A stretch of DNA of 64,000 bases, taken from assembly GCA_016892645.1 (NCBI GenBank), contig JAFEMX010000002.1:186001-250000 (forward strand), given 5' to 3'. Source of the DNA: Micrococcaceae bacterium RIT 802. GTDB taxonomy: Bacteria > Actinomycetota > Actinomycetes > Actinomycetales > Micrococcaceae. The translations under genes were made by a program, and so were the position numbers. Positions 30,105-38,186 of this stretch are shown one piece after another. The notes beneath the pieces are model-generated. The model was given only the letters and a program-made list of their open reading frames with translations, did no database searches and was not told where the DNA came from. Within the stretch, counting starts at the first letter, position 1. Each line of letters starts with the position of its first letter.

Positions 30105-30938
30105 CTAGTGGTCCCCCTCTTCGTTTTCCATCCAGGTGCGGTTGCTGCCGGTCAGCACGATGTCCCAGCGGTAGCCGGTGGCCCATTCGTGGCTGGTGAC
30201 CGCGTGGTCATAGGTGGCCACGAGCGCCTCGCGGGCCTTCGGGTCGGTGATCGACTGGTAGATCGGGTCCAGCCCGAACAGCGGGTCGCCCGGGAAGTAC
30301 ATCTGGGTGATCATCCGCTGGGTGAAGTCGGTGCCGAAGAGCGAGAAGTGGATGTGGGCCGGGCGCCAGGCGTTGTGGTGGTTCTTCCACGGGTACGGGG
30401 CCGGCTTGATGGTGGTGAATGTGTATTCGCCGTTCTCGCCGGTCAGGGCGCGGCCGACGCCGGTGAAGTTCGGGTCGATCGGGGCCGGGTGCTGGTCGCG
30501 CTTGTGGATGTAGCGTCCGGCGGCGTTGGCCTGCCAGATTTCCACCAGTTGGTTGCGCACCGGGTGCCCGTCGCCGTCGAGCACGCGGCCGGTGACCACG
30601 ATGCGCTCGCCGACCGGTTCGCCGTTGTGCTGGATGGTCAGGTCCGACTCCAGCGCGTGCACGTCGCGCTGGCCGAACGCCGGGCTGAACAGCTCGATCG
30701 TCTCGGGGTCGGCGTGGTGCAGCGACTTGGTCGGGTGGCGCAGCAGCGAGCTGCGGTACGGGGCGAAGTCGATGCGCGGCTGCGTCTCGACCGCGCCGCC
30801 GGAGGCGACCGCGGCGCGGTAGGCGTCGTGCACGCCGGCGATCTCGGCGCTGACCGTCTCCTGCGTGGCCGTGCTGGCCGCGGGGTCCAGCGCATGGCTG
30901 TCGTTGAACGATTCGTTGCCGGTGGTGGTGTTGGTCAT
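30105..30938 (-). CDS. pcaH: Protocatechuate 3,4-dioxygenase beta subunit
   Basis: The catalytic beta chain (277 residues) binds the non-haem Fe(III) that cleaves protocatechuate between the hydroxyls. The ligands are visible: a Tyr in AAGRYIHKRDQHPAP, a Tyr in KPAPYPWKNHHN, and two His in WRPAHIHFSLFG. The N-terminal part (about 1-110) is longer than in alpha chains, as expected. AAGGAGC precedes the ATG. It lies 66 bp downstream of pobA, in one apparent operon. Confidence 0.95.
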   Translation of the reverse strand: MTNTTTGNESFNDSHALDPAASTATQETVSAEIAGVHDAYRAAVASGGAVETQPRIDFAPYRSSLLRHPTKSLHHADPETIELFSPAFGQRDVHALESDLTIQHNGEPVGERIVVTGRVLDGDGHPVRNQLVEIWQANAAGRYIHKRDQHPAPIDPNFTGVGRALTGENGEYTFTTIKPAPYPWKNHHNAWRPAHIHFSLFGTDFTQRMITQMYFPGDPLFGLDPIYQSITDPKAREALVATYDHAVTSHEWATGYRWDIVLTGSNRTWMENEEGDH

Positions 30939-31004
30939 CGAATCTGCTCCTTCCGGGAGGGCTGGTCGGTGGTGGATGTGATGGGGGACGACGGCGGCGC
31001 GAGG

Positions 31005-32204
31005 CTAGGCATGTGGCCAGCCGGTGTAGGACTCGGCGAGGTACTGCTGGCCGAAGCGCGAGGACGTGACGGTCTCCAGTTCGCCGAGGGCGCGCTTGAG
31101 CAGGAAGGGGTTGGCATCCGGTGGGGTGTGCAGCATCGAGGTCATCCAGTAGGAGAAGTTCTGCGCCTTCCACACCCGCCGCAGCGCCAGGTCGGAGTAG
31201 CCCTCGAGCAGGGCGTCCGAGCCGGTGGCGTAGAACGAGTCGATGGCCTCGAAGAGGACCTTCACGTCCGCCAGCGCCAGGTTCAGGCCCTTGGCGCCCG
31301 TGGGCGGGACGGTGTGCCCGGCGTCGCCGGCGAGGAAGAGCCGGCCGTGGCTGAGTGGTTCGCGGACGAAGGACCGGAAGCCCAGGACGGTCTTGTCGAA
31401 GATCGGGCCGGTCTTCAGCTTGAAGCCATCGGGTCCGTCGACGCGGCGCTGGAGTTCGGACCAGATCCGGTCATCGCTCCAGGCGTCGACGTCCTCGCCC
31501 GGGTCGCACTGGAAGTACATGCGCTGGACGGTCTCGCTGCGCTGGCTGATCAACGCGAAGCCGTGCGGGGAGTTGGCGTAGACCAGTTCGGGGGAGCTCT
31601 TGGGGGCCTCGGTGAGGATGCCGAACCAGGCGAAGGGGTATTCGACCTTGAAGTCCCGGTGGCCGGGGACCTCGACGTTGCGGCGGCAGAAGCTGCGCGA
31701 GCCGTCGGAGCCGACGATGATGTCGCACCGGACCTCGGTGGCGGCGCCGTCGGAGTCGGTGAAGGTGAAGGACGGGCGCTCCGATTCGACGTCGGAGATC
31801 GCGGTGACCTCGCAGGAGAACCGCACGTCGCCGCCGTCTCGCTGGCGGGCCGCGGCCAGGTCGACGAAGACCTCGTTCTGGGCGTAGAGGGTGACGGTCG
31901 CGTCCACGAGGTCGCGGAAGTCCAGCGGGTGGGATTCGCCGTTGAAACGCAGGTCGATCCCGGCGTGTTCGTCGCCGTCGGTCAGGACCCTGCCGTCGAC
32001 GCCCGAATCGGTGAGGAGCCGGACCGATCCGGCCTCGAGGATGCCGGCACGATGGGTGTTCCGGATGGTCTCGTGGTCGCGGGATTCGACGACGATGTTC
32101 TCGATGCCGGCCTGGGCCAGCAGGTGCGAGAGCAGCAGGCCTGCCGGGCCGCCGCCGATGATGCCCACGCGGGTATGCAGGACGGTGGGGGCTGCGGGTG
32201 GCAT
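31005..32204 (-). CDS. pobA: 4-hydroxybenzoate 3-monooxygenase
   Basis: A flavoprotein hydroxylase that converts 4-hydroxybenzoate to protocatechuate with NAD(P)H and O2. The 399 residues have the FAD GxGxxG motif RVGIIGGGPAGLLLSHLL at about 13-30. The DG motif is CDIIVGSDGSRSFCRR near 155, and the second FAD motif is LFLAGDAGHTVPPTGAKGLNL near 285. AAAGGAGC precedes ATG 32204. It heads the pobA-pcaHGBDC operon, linking 4-hydroxybenzoate supply directly to ring cleavage. Confidence 0.94.
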   Translation of the reverse strand: MPPAAPTVLHTRVGIIGGGPAGLLLSHLLAQAGIENIVVESRDHETIRNTHRAGILEAGSVRLLTDSGVDGRVLTDGDEHAGIDLRFNGESHPLDFRDLVDATVTLYAQNEVFVDLAAARQRDGGDVRFSCEVTAISDVESERPSFTFTDSDGAATEVRCDIIVGSDGSRSFCRRNVEVPGHRDFKVEYPFAWFGILTEAPKSSPELVYANSPHGFALISQRSETVQRMYFQCDPGEDVDAWSDDRIWSELQRRVDGPDGFKLKTGPIFDKTVLGFRSFVREPLSHGRLFLAGDAGHTVPPTGAKGLNLALADVKVLFEAIDSFYATGSDALLEGYSDLALRRVWKAQNFSYWMTSMLHTPPDANPFLLKRALGELETVTSSRFGQQYLAESYTGWPHA

Positions 32205-32278
32205 GCGTGCTCCTTTGCGGTGCGTGTTCCGGATGGATGGCTCCAGTCTGCGCTGTCGCCTGGCTCACACTCCAAGGG

Positions 32279-32297
32279 ATTCCCGTTCAATGGGAAT
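32279..32297 (-). promoter_or_regulatory. Inverted repeat upstream of pobA
   Basis: ATTCCC-GTTCAAT-GGGAAT is a perfect inverted repeat 75 bp before the pobA start and near the predicted promoter. It contains the half-site GTTCAAT found in the pcaF operator. A 15-bp part (32278-32292) recurs with one mismatch at 43469-43483, upstream of the hydrolase-iclR pair. Confidence 0.55.
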
Positions 32298-32305
32298 GAT
32301 GCCCG

Positions 32306-32776
32306 CTACCCGATGGGGAAGGCCGCCTTGTTGAGCAGCTCCAGGAACTCGGTCTTCTCCGTTGCCGACAGCCCGCCCAGCGAGACGTCCTCCGCCTCGC
32401 ACGTCAGGGCGCGGGCCCGTGCGTACAGCGCGGCCCCGGAGGGGGTGGCCTCGATGAGCTTGGAGCGGCGGTCGCTGGGGTCCGGGATGCGCTGGACCTG
32501 GCCGTCCTTCTCCAGCGCATCCACCAGCGCGACGATCTGGCTGGGGTCCAGCGAGAGGAATTCGGCCAGTTCGCGCTGGGTCGGCCGTAGCCCGCTGCAG
32601 GCCAGCGACAGGACGGAGTAGGAGCGCACGCGCAACCCCAGCGGGGCTAGGCGATCGTTGGCGAGGGCCGATCCGCGCGACCTGGCGCGGGCAATCAGGA
32701 AGCTGGCTTCGCCGGCGAGTTCCGCCGCCAGGAAGCGATCGGTGCCGCTGGTGGGGGGTGCCGCGTTGGTCGTCAT
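32306..32776 (-). CDS. phdR: MarR-family regulator, PhdR-like
   Basis: A 156-residue MarR protein. The winged helix spans about 50-110, with LAPLGLRVRSYSVLSLA, TQRELAEFLSLDPSQIVALVDALE and the wing RIPDPSDRRSKLIEATPSG. It is divergent from the SDR-amidohydrolase-acyl-CoA dehydrogenase-MaoC operon. The same MarR-plus-phdBCDE order is known for phenylpropanoid use in Corynebacterium glutamicum, where PhdR is a repressor released by phenylpropanoid-CoA thioesters. The proposed operator is the TTGATTAAG(T)CAA-like site at 32812-32824, repeated before phdA. Confidence 0.8.
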   Translation of the reverse strand: MTTNAAPPTSGTDRFLAAELAGEASFLIARARSRGSALANDRLAPLGLRVRSYSVLSLACSGLRPTQRELAEFLSLDPSQIVALVDALEKDGQVQRIPDPSDRRSKLIEATPSGAALYARARALTCEAEDVSLGGLSATEKTEFLELLNKAAFPIG

Positions 32777-32811
32777 GGGTGCTCCGCGTAAGTCGATGAG
32801 TTAATTAATGG

Positions 32812-32824
32812 TTGACTTAATCAA
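32812..32824. promoter_or_regulatory. Probable PhdR operator at the phdR/phdB divergent promoter
   Basis: TTGACTTAATCAA is an imperfect palindrome (TTGA...TCAA). On the plus strand it covers a TTGACT -35 box, with TGTCAT 17 bp further at 32835-32840. Its reverse complement, TTGATTAAGTCAA, matches the site upstream of phdA in 12 of 13 positions. Confidence 0.6.
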
Positions 32825-32916
32825 GAATATCAGTTGTCATCTAACCAACACCACAATCCCACGTGCCTGTCGGCCCGGCAACTGGACGGGCCGACACCGA
32901 ACCGAAGGAGAGCAGC

Positions 32917-33846
32917 ATGTCCCTCACTGGAAAAGTCGCCATCGTCACCGGGAGCGGCCGGGGCCTGGGCCTCGCCTACGCCCGCGAACTCGCCCGGCAG
33001 GGCGCCGCCGTGGTCGTCAACGACGTCGACGCCGACGTGGCCGCCGACGCCGTGGCCACGATCGAGGCGGATGGCGGCCGGGCCGCCGCCATCGTGGCAC
33101 CCGTGGGGAGTTCCGAAGCCGCCGCCCAGCTGGTGTCCGGTGCCGTGGAGACGTTTGGGCGCCTCGACATCCTGGTCACCAACGCCGGGATCCTGCGGGA
33201 CAAGTCGCTGCTGAAGATGACCGACGAGGACTTCGACGCCGTCATCAACGTCCACCTGCGCGGGACCTTCACCTGCGTCCGCGAGGCGTACGCGTACTTC
33301 AAGGACAACGGCATCGCCGGACGCATCATCACCATCGGTTCCCCCACCGGCCAGCGAGGCAACTTCGGCCAGAGCAACTACGCCGCCGCCAAGGCGGGCA
33401 TCGTGGGCATGGTGCGCACCTGGGCGCTGGAGATGAAGCGCGCCGGCGTCACCGCCAACGCGGTGATCCCGGTGGCCGCCACGGCCATGACCAAGACCGT
33501 CCCGTTCTTCGCCAAGGCCGTCGAGGCCGATGAACGCGGCGAGGCCATGCCGGAGTTCTTCCGCAAGGAGCTGGGCTTCGGCACCGCCGACGATGTCGCC
33601 GGGCTCGTGGCGTATCTGGCCTCCGACGACGCCGCCGGCATCAACGGCCAGGTCATCGGCGTCGGGGGCGACCGGCTGCAGTTGTGGAGCCACCCCGAGG
33701 CCGTCGCCACCGAATACCACGACGGCGGCTGGGACTACGAGGCGTTGCGTTCCGGCTACCCCTTCGCCGACCGGGCGCAGGCCGTGGGCGAGACCTTCCC
33801 CGAACTGCCGGCGGACCTGCAGCCGGCACCTGCCGCGGCGAAGTAG
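32917..33846 (+). CDS. phdB: Short-chain dehydrogenase, PhdB-like 3-hydroxyacyl-CoA dehydrogenase
   Basis: A 309-residue SDR. The NAD(P)-binding motif is VTGSGRGLGLAYA at about 10-22, the NAG motif is VTNAGILRD near 90, and the catalytic Ser and Tyr-x-x-x-Lys are in GSPTGQ...SNYAAAKAG near 145-165. The sequence resembles the dehydrogenase domain of peroxisomal multifunctional enzyme 2. An extra 50 residues follow the Rossmann domain. By analogy with Corynebacterium PhdB it should oxidise the beta-hydroxy-phenylpropionyl-CoA intermediate. AAGGAG precedes ATG 32917. It is the first gene of phdBCDE. Confidence 0.82.
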   Translation: MSLTGKVAIVTGSGRGLGLAYARELARQGAAVVVNDVDADVAADAVATIEADGGRAAAIVAPVGSSEAAAQLVSGAVETFGRLDILVTNAGILRDKSLLKMTDEDFDAVINVHLRGTFTCVREAYAYFKDNGIAGRIITIGSPTGQRGNFGQSNYAAAKAGIVGMVRTWALEMKRAGVTANAVIPVAATAMTKTVPFFAKAVEADERGEAMPEFFRKELGFGTADDVAGLVAYLASDDAAGINGQVIGVGGDRLQLWSHPEAVATEYHDGGWDYEALRSGYPFADRAQAVGETFPELPADLQPAPAAAK

Positions 33847-33852
33847 GCCGGC

Positions 33853-34743
33853 ATGCCCGTGTACGAACCGGCCATCGACGTCGACGCGATCTCAGCGCTC
33901 GACATGCACGTGCACCTCGAGGAGGACTCGCACGGCCACCGTGCCATGCCCGAGGACCTGTTCGAGGCATCGGCTGCCTACTTCAAGTCCGAGGAACGCA
34001 CCCCCTCGATCGACCGCATCGCCGAGATCTACCGGGGCGCCGGCATGGCTGCCGTGGTCTTCACCGTTGACGCACGCACGGCGCTGGGGCACACTCCGAA
34101 CTCCATCGATGACCTGGTCGCCGGCTGCGCCCGTCACAACGACGTGCTCATTCCGTTCGGATCCGTCGACCCGCGCACCGGGGGCGACGCGCTCGTCGAG
34201 GCCCGGCGCCAGGCCCGTGAGCTCGGGGTGCGCGGCTTCAAGTTCCACCCCTCCCTGCAGGGCTTCGACCCCAGCGAGGGTGAATTCCGTCCGCTGTGGC
34301 GTGAGCTGGAGCAGCTGGGCCTGCCCTGCATCTTCCACACCGGCCAGAACGGGATGGGCGCCGGGCTGCCCGGGGGCCGCGGCATCAAGCTGCGCTACTC
34401 CAACCCCCTGCTCCTTGACGATGTCGCCGCCGAGTTCCCGGGGCTGACGATCATCATGGCCCACCCCTCCGTGCCGTGGCAGGACGAAGCCAATTCGATC
34501 GCCACCCACAAGGCCAACGTCTATATCGACCTGTCCGGGTGGAGCCCCAAGTACTTCCCGGAGTCGCTCGTGAAGCGGGGGAACAACATCCTCTCCGGCA
34601 AGCTGCTCTTCGGCACCGACTTCCCGCTGATCACCCCCGCGACCTGGATGGCCGCCTTCGAGGACCTTCCCCTCAAGGACGCCGTGCGCCCCGGCATCCT
34701 CAAGGGCAACGCGGTCCGCGTCCTCGGGCTGGACCACTCGTGA
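33853..34743 (+). CDS. phdC: Amidohydrolase-family TIM-barrel hydrolase, PhdC-like
   Basis: A 296-residue metal-dependent hydrolase of the amidohydrolase-2/ACMSD group. The N-terminal metal motif is ALDMHVHLEED at about 16-26. Further ligands are likely in RGFKFHPSLQG, FHTGQNG, IIMAHPSVPW, and the catalytic Asp in LLFGTDFPLITP near residue 260. In the corynebacterial phd cluster the equivalent protein sits at the same place and is thought to release the shortened aromatic acid from the beta-keto-CoA stage. The exact reaction is not established by sequence. The stop overlaps the next start (GTGA). Confidence 0.78.
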   Translation: MPVYEPAIDVDAISALDMHVHLEEDSHGHRAMPEDLFEASAAYFKSEERTPSIDRIAEIYRGAGMAAVVFTVDARTALGHTPNSIDDLVAGCARHNDVLIPFGSVDPRTGGDALVEARRQARELGVRGFKFHPSLQGFDPSEGEFRPLWRELEQLGLPCIFHTGQNGMGAGLPGGRGIKLRYSNPLLLDDVAAEFPGLTIIMAHPSVPWQDEANSIATHKANVYIDLSGWSPKYFPESLVKRGNNILSGKLLFGTDFPLITPATWMAAFEDLPLKDAVRPGILKGNAVRVLGLDHS

Positions 34744-35936
34744 GCGCCACGGCCGCAAGGCCATTCCTGGCCGCGGACCTGTACGGGTTCGCGGACCTGC
34801 TCACGGATGCCGAACGCGCGGCCCTGCTGCGCCTGCGCCGGGTCGTCGACGAACACGTCCGGCCCGTGCTGGCCGAGAGCTGGGACCGGGCGGAATTCCC
34901 CACCGGCATCGAGGCACCGCTGATCGACGCCGCGATGATGGATCCCGCCGAGGTGGCTGCGGCCGGGCAAGAGCCCAGCGCCCTCTATGCCGGGTTCCGC
35001 ACCTTCGAACTGGCGCGCGCCGATGCCTCCGTGCTGACCTGGTACAACGCCCAGGCCGGACTGTTCCGCACCACGGTCGCCTATGGCGCGGATGCCGACC
35101 AGGCCGCCGAACTCGACGCCCGGATCCGGGACTTCTCCTGGCGGGGGGTCTTCGCCCTGACCGAGCCGGACCACGGATCGGACATCGCCGGTGGCCTGGC
35201 CACCACCGCCCGCCGCGACCCGGCCACCGGCCGGTGGACGCTGGACGGGGACAAGCGGTGGATCGGGGGAGCCGGGCAGGCCGATGTCATGGCCGTCTTC
35301 GCCCGCGACGCCGATGACGGAGAGGTCAAGTGCTTCCTGGTGCCCACCGATGCCCCGGGAGTCGAGCTGGGGCTCATCCGGGGCAAGGCCAGCCTGCGGA
35401 TCATGCAGAACTACGACATCCGCCTGGACGGCGTCGTCGTGGACGAGGCGGACCGGCTGCCGAACATCAACACGTGGACCGACGTTGCGGCCTGCCTGCG
35501 CCGGATGCGCGCCGACGTGGCCTGGAGTGCCGCGGGCGTCGCGGCCGGTGCCTACGAGGCCGCGCTCGACTACGTCTGCCGGCGCGAGCAGTTCGGCCGC
35601 CCCCTGGCAAGCTTCGCCCTCATCCAGGAGAAGCTCGCCCACATGCTCGGCAATGTCACGGCCAGCCTCGGCCTGGTCGTGCGCCTGAGCCAGCGCCAGG
35701 CCGAGGGGATCTACCGGGACGAGGACTCCTCGCTCGCCAAGATGCACACCGCCCGCACGCTCCGTGAAACCACCGCCCTGGCCCGCGAGGTCGTCGGCGG
35801 GAACGGCATCGTCATCGCCCATGACGTGGCCCGTTTCCACGCCGACGCCGAGGCCATCTATTCGTACGAGGGCACCCACGAGATCAATGCCCTGGTCGTC
35901 GGCCGTGCCATCACCGGCATCGCCGCCTTCCGCTGA
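34740..35936 (+). CDS. phdD: Acyl-CoA dehydrogenase, PhdD-like
   Basis: A 398-residue flavoprotein close to glutaryl-CoA dehydrogenases. Motifs: ALTEPDHGSDIAGGLATTA (substrate loop, near residue 140), RREQFGRPLASFALIQEKLA near 280, and YEGTHEINALVVGRAITG at the C-terminus, with the catalytic Glu in YEGT. The GTG start at 34740 overlaps the phdC stop by 4 bp. In phenylpropanoid use this enzyme would desaturate dihydrocinnamoyl-CoA substrates, so saturated phenylpropanoids could enter the same route. Confidence 0.82.
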   Translation: MSATAARPFLAADLYGFADLLTDAERAALLRLRRVVDEHVRPVLAESWDRAEFPTGIEAPLIDAAMMDPAEVAAAGQEPSALYAGFRTFELARADASVLTWYNAQAGLFRTTVAYGADADQAAELDARIRDFSWRGVFALTEPDHGSDIAGGLATTARRDPATGRWTLDGDKRWIGGAGQADVMAVFARDADDGEVKCFLVPTDAPGVELGLIRGKASLRIMQNYDIRLDGVVVDEADRLPNINTWTDVAACLRRMRADVAWSAAGVAAGAYEAALDYVCRREQFGRPLASFALIQEKLAHMLGNVTASLGLVVRLSQRQAEGIYRDEDSSLAKMHTARTLRETTALAREVVGGNGIVIAHDVARFHADAEAIYSYEGTHEINALVVGRAITGIAAFR

Positions 35937-35994
35937 CCACCGCCCACCCCCCAACCCGCCACGGCACCCGCCGCCCGACATCAAGGAGAACGCC

Positions 35995-36450
35995 ATGTCC
36001 CAGACCGTCATTGCCTACGAGGACCTCGCCAACGCTGCCGGAACGGAGCTCGGATACAGCGAGTTCCGCACCGTCACCCAGGCGCAGGTCGATACCTTCG
36101 CCGACGCGGCCGACGACCACCAGTGGATCCACACCGATCCCGAGAAGGCCAAGGACGGGCCCTTCGGGGGGCCCATCGCCCACGGCTACCTGACCCTGAG
36201 CCTGCAGATCCCGTTTTGGGCCGAGCTCTTCGAGGTCGACGGGGTCGCCACGAAGGTCAACTACGGGCTGGAGAAGGTCCGCTTCCCCTCGCCGGTGCAC
36301 GTCGGTGCCAAGATCCGCATGAAGGCCACCATCGCGTCCGTCGACGAGGTGGCCGGCGGTTACCAGATCGCCGTGGACCAGGTCGTCGAAATCGAGGGCG
36401 GGGCCAAGCCCGCCGTCGTCTCACGCGGGCTCTACCGCTTCTACGCCTGA
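35995..36450 (+). CDS. phdE: MaoC-family enoyl-CoA hydratase, PhdE-like
   Basis: A 151-residue hotdog-fold hydratase. The hydratase-2 motif is present: FADAADDHQWIHTDPEKAKDG with the catalytic Asp and His (about residues 36-50), followed by FGGPIAHGYLTLSL. It should add water across the double bond of 4-hydroxycinnamoyl-CoA-type substrates. AAGGAG precedes the ATG. It ends the phdBCDE operon, 58 bp after phdD. Confidence 0.85.
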   Translation: MSQTVIAYEDLANAAGTELGYSEFRTVTQAQVDTFADAADDHQWIHTDPEKAKDGPFGGPIAHGYLTLSLQIPFWAELFEVDGVATKVNYGLEKVRFPSPVHVGAKIRMKATIASVDEVAGGYQIAVDQVVEIEGGAKPAVVSRGLYRFYA

Positions 36451-36481
36451 GGTTCGCCTGGGGCTCGCCCGCGCCTAGCGG

Positions 36482-36494
36482 TTGATTAACTCAA
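36482..36494 (+). promoter_or_regulatory. Second probable PhdR operator, upstream of phdA
   Basis: TTGATTAACTCAA lies in a short AT-rich island between phdE and phdA. TTGATT may also be the -35 of a promoter with TAACCT at 36505-36510 (17-bp spacer). The sequence matches the site between phdR and phdB in 12 of 13 bases when that site is read on the minus strand. Confidence 0.6.
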
Positions 36495-36577
36495 TAGTTG
36501 AATATAACCTTATTTAGGTGTGGTGTAGATCACGCCACCGGCTCCCGCGGCCGGCGCGATATCGAAGGAGATGGGAC

Positions 36578-38119
36578 ATGCGCAATGCCGGGCTGGGTCC
36601 ATGGATCCGCAAGCGCAAGGTGAAGTCGGCGGAGAAGACCGCGATCATCCATGCCGGCAACGAGCTGGGCTACGTCGACATGGCCGACCGGGTCGACCGA
36701 TTGGCCGGTGCCCTGGCCGCTCGCGGGATCACCGCCGGAGACCGGATCTCCTATCTGGGAAACAACCACCCGGCGTACCTCGAGACGTTGTTCGCCGCGG
36801 GACTCATCGGCGCCGTCTTCGTCCCGTTGAACACCCGGTTGGCCACGGGGGAGCTGGCCTACCAGCTTTCGGACTCGGGCAGCCGGTTGCTGGTCCACGC
36901 CGGCGAACTGGCCGATCTGGCGGCGGCCGCCGTCCGGGGCACCCCCGTCGAGGCACGCCTGGCGGTCGGCCCTCCCGCCGAGGGCGCCGCCTCGTACGAG
37001 GACGCCATCGCCACCGCCGATCCCTGGGGCACGGACGTGCCCGTGTCGCTGGACGACCCGGCGATCATCCTCTACACGTCGGGTACCACCGGACGGCCCA
37101 AGGGGGCTGTGCTCAGCCACGGCAACATGACCTGGAACGCGATCAACGTCCTCGTCGACTTCGATGTCGCCTCCACCGAGGTCGCCCTGCTCATCGCCCC
37201 CATGTTCCATGTGGCCTCCCTGGGCATGGGCGCCCTGCCGACCCTGCTCAAGGGCGGGACGCTGGTGCTGCAGGACCGCTTTGAACCGGCCGCCGTGATC
37301 ACCGCGATCGAACGCCACCGGGTCACCAGCCTTTCCGGCGTGCCCACCACGTTCCAGCTGCTCGCCGAGCACCCCGACTTTGCCACGGCCGACATCTCCT
37401 CCCTGTCCAAGCTCACCTGCGGCGGTTCGGCGGTCCCGGCCCGTGTCGCCGACGCCTGGGAGGCCAAGGGCCTGGCTTTCGCCAACGGCTACGGCATGAC
37501 CGAGACCGCGCCCGGGGCCACCGTGCTGCAGGCGGACCGCTCGCGTGAGAAGGCCGGATCCTCCGGCCTCGCCCACTACTTCACCGACGTGCGCATCGTC
37601 GAGCCCGGCGGTGGTGTCGCGCCCGCGGGAACCGACGGGGAAATCCAGATCAGCGGACCCAACGTCATTTCCGGCTATTGGAACCTCCCCGAAGCCAGCA
37701 ACCAGGCCATCGTCGATGGTGGCTGGCTCCGCTCCGGGGACATCGGCCACGTCGACGAGGAGGGGTTTCTGTACGTTTCGGACCGCCTCAAGGACATGAT
37801 CATCTCCGGCGGCGAGAACATCTATCCCGCCGAAGTCGAGGCCGTGATCATGGAGCTTCCGCAAGTCGCCTCCGTCGCCGTCATCGGCATCCCCGACGCG
37901 AAGTGGGGCGAGGTGCCCCGGGCGGTCATCGAACTGGCCGACGGCGCCGCGCTGGATGCCGCGGCGCTCCACAGCCACCTGGACGGACGCCTGGCCCGCT
38001 ACAAGATCCCCCGCACCGTCGAATTCGTCGGAGAACTGCCCCGCACCGCCAGCGGGAAGATCCGCAAGGCAACGTTGCGCACCCGCGCCACGACCACGTC
38101 CGGCTCCGGCCGGGAATAA
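36578..38119 (+). CDS. phdA: Acyl-CoA synthetase, PhdA-like hydroxycinnamate-CoA ligase
   Basis: A 513-residue AMP-forming ligase. The P-loop is IILYTSGTTGRPKGAVLSH at about 166-184. The A5 motif is NGYGMTETAPG near 306. The adenylate and hinge motifs are GWLRSGDIGHVDEEGFLYVSD and RLKDMIISGGENIYPAEVE, and the C-terminal catalytic Lys is in RTASGKIRK. The start at ATG 36578 follows CGAAGGAG. Its place beside phdBCDE suggests that it activates p-coumarate, ferulate, caffeate or related acids to CoA thioesters. The substrate range is inferred. Confidence 0.83.
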   Translation: MRNAGLGPWIRKRKVKSAEKTAIIHAGNELGYVDMADRVDRLAGALAARGITAGDRISYLGNNHPAYLETLFAAGLIGAVFVPLNTRLATGELAYQLSDSGSRLLVHAGELADLAAAAVRGTPVEARLAVGPPAEGAASYEDAIATADPWGTDVPVSLDDPAIILYTSGTTGRPKGAVLSHGNMTWNAINVLVDFDVASTEVALLIAPMFHVASLGMGALPTLLKGGTLVLQDRFEPAAVITAIERHRVTSLSGVPTTFQLLAEHPDFATADISSLSKLTCGGSAVPARVADAWEAKGLAFANGYGMTETAPGATVLQADRSREKAGSSGLAHYFTDVRIVEPGGGVAPAGTDGEIQISGPNVISGYWNLPEASNQAIVDGGWLRSGDIGHVDEEGFLYVSDRLKDMIISGGENIYPAEVEAVIMELPQVASVAVIGIPDAKWGEVPRAVIELADGAALDAAALHSHLDGRLARYKIPRTVEFVGELPRTASGKIRKATLRTRATTTSGSGRE

Positions 38120-38186
38120 ACCCGGTGGGCCCGGGAGGCAACGGGCGCCCCGGTTCATCCAGCACCTTTGAGGAACGGAACACACC

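Noticed and set aside
29427-32621. Open frame of over 1000 codons on the plus strand, antisense to pcaB-pcaHG-pobA
   Set aside because: It is the mirror of well-supported genes in GC-rich DNA with strong third-position G/C. Its translation is low-complexity Gly/Arg/Val/Asp and has no family motif.
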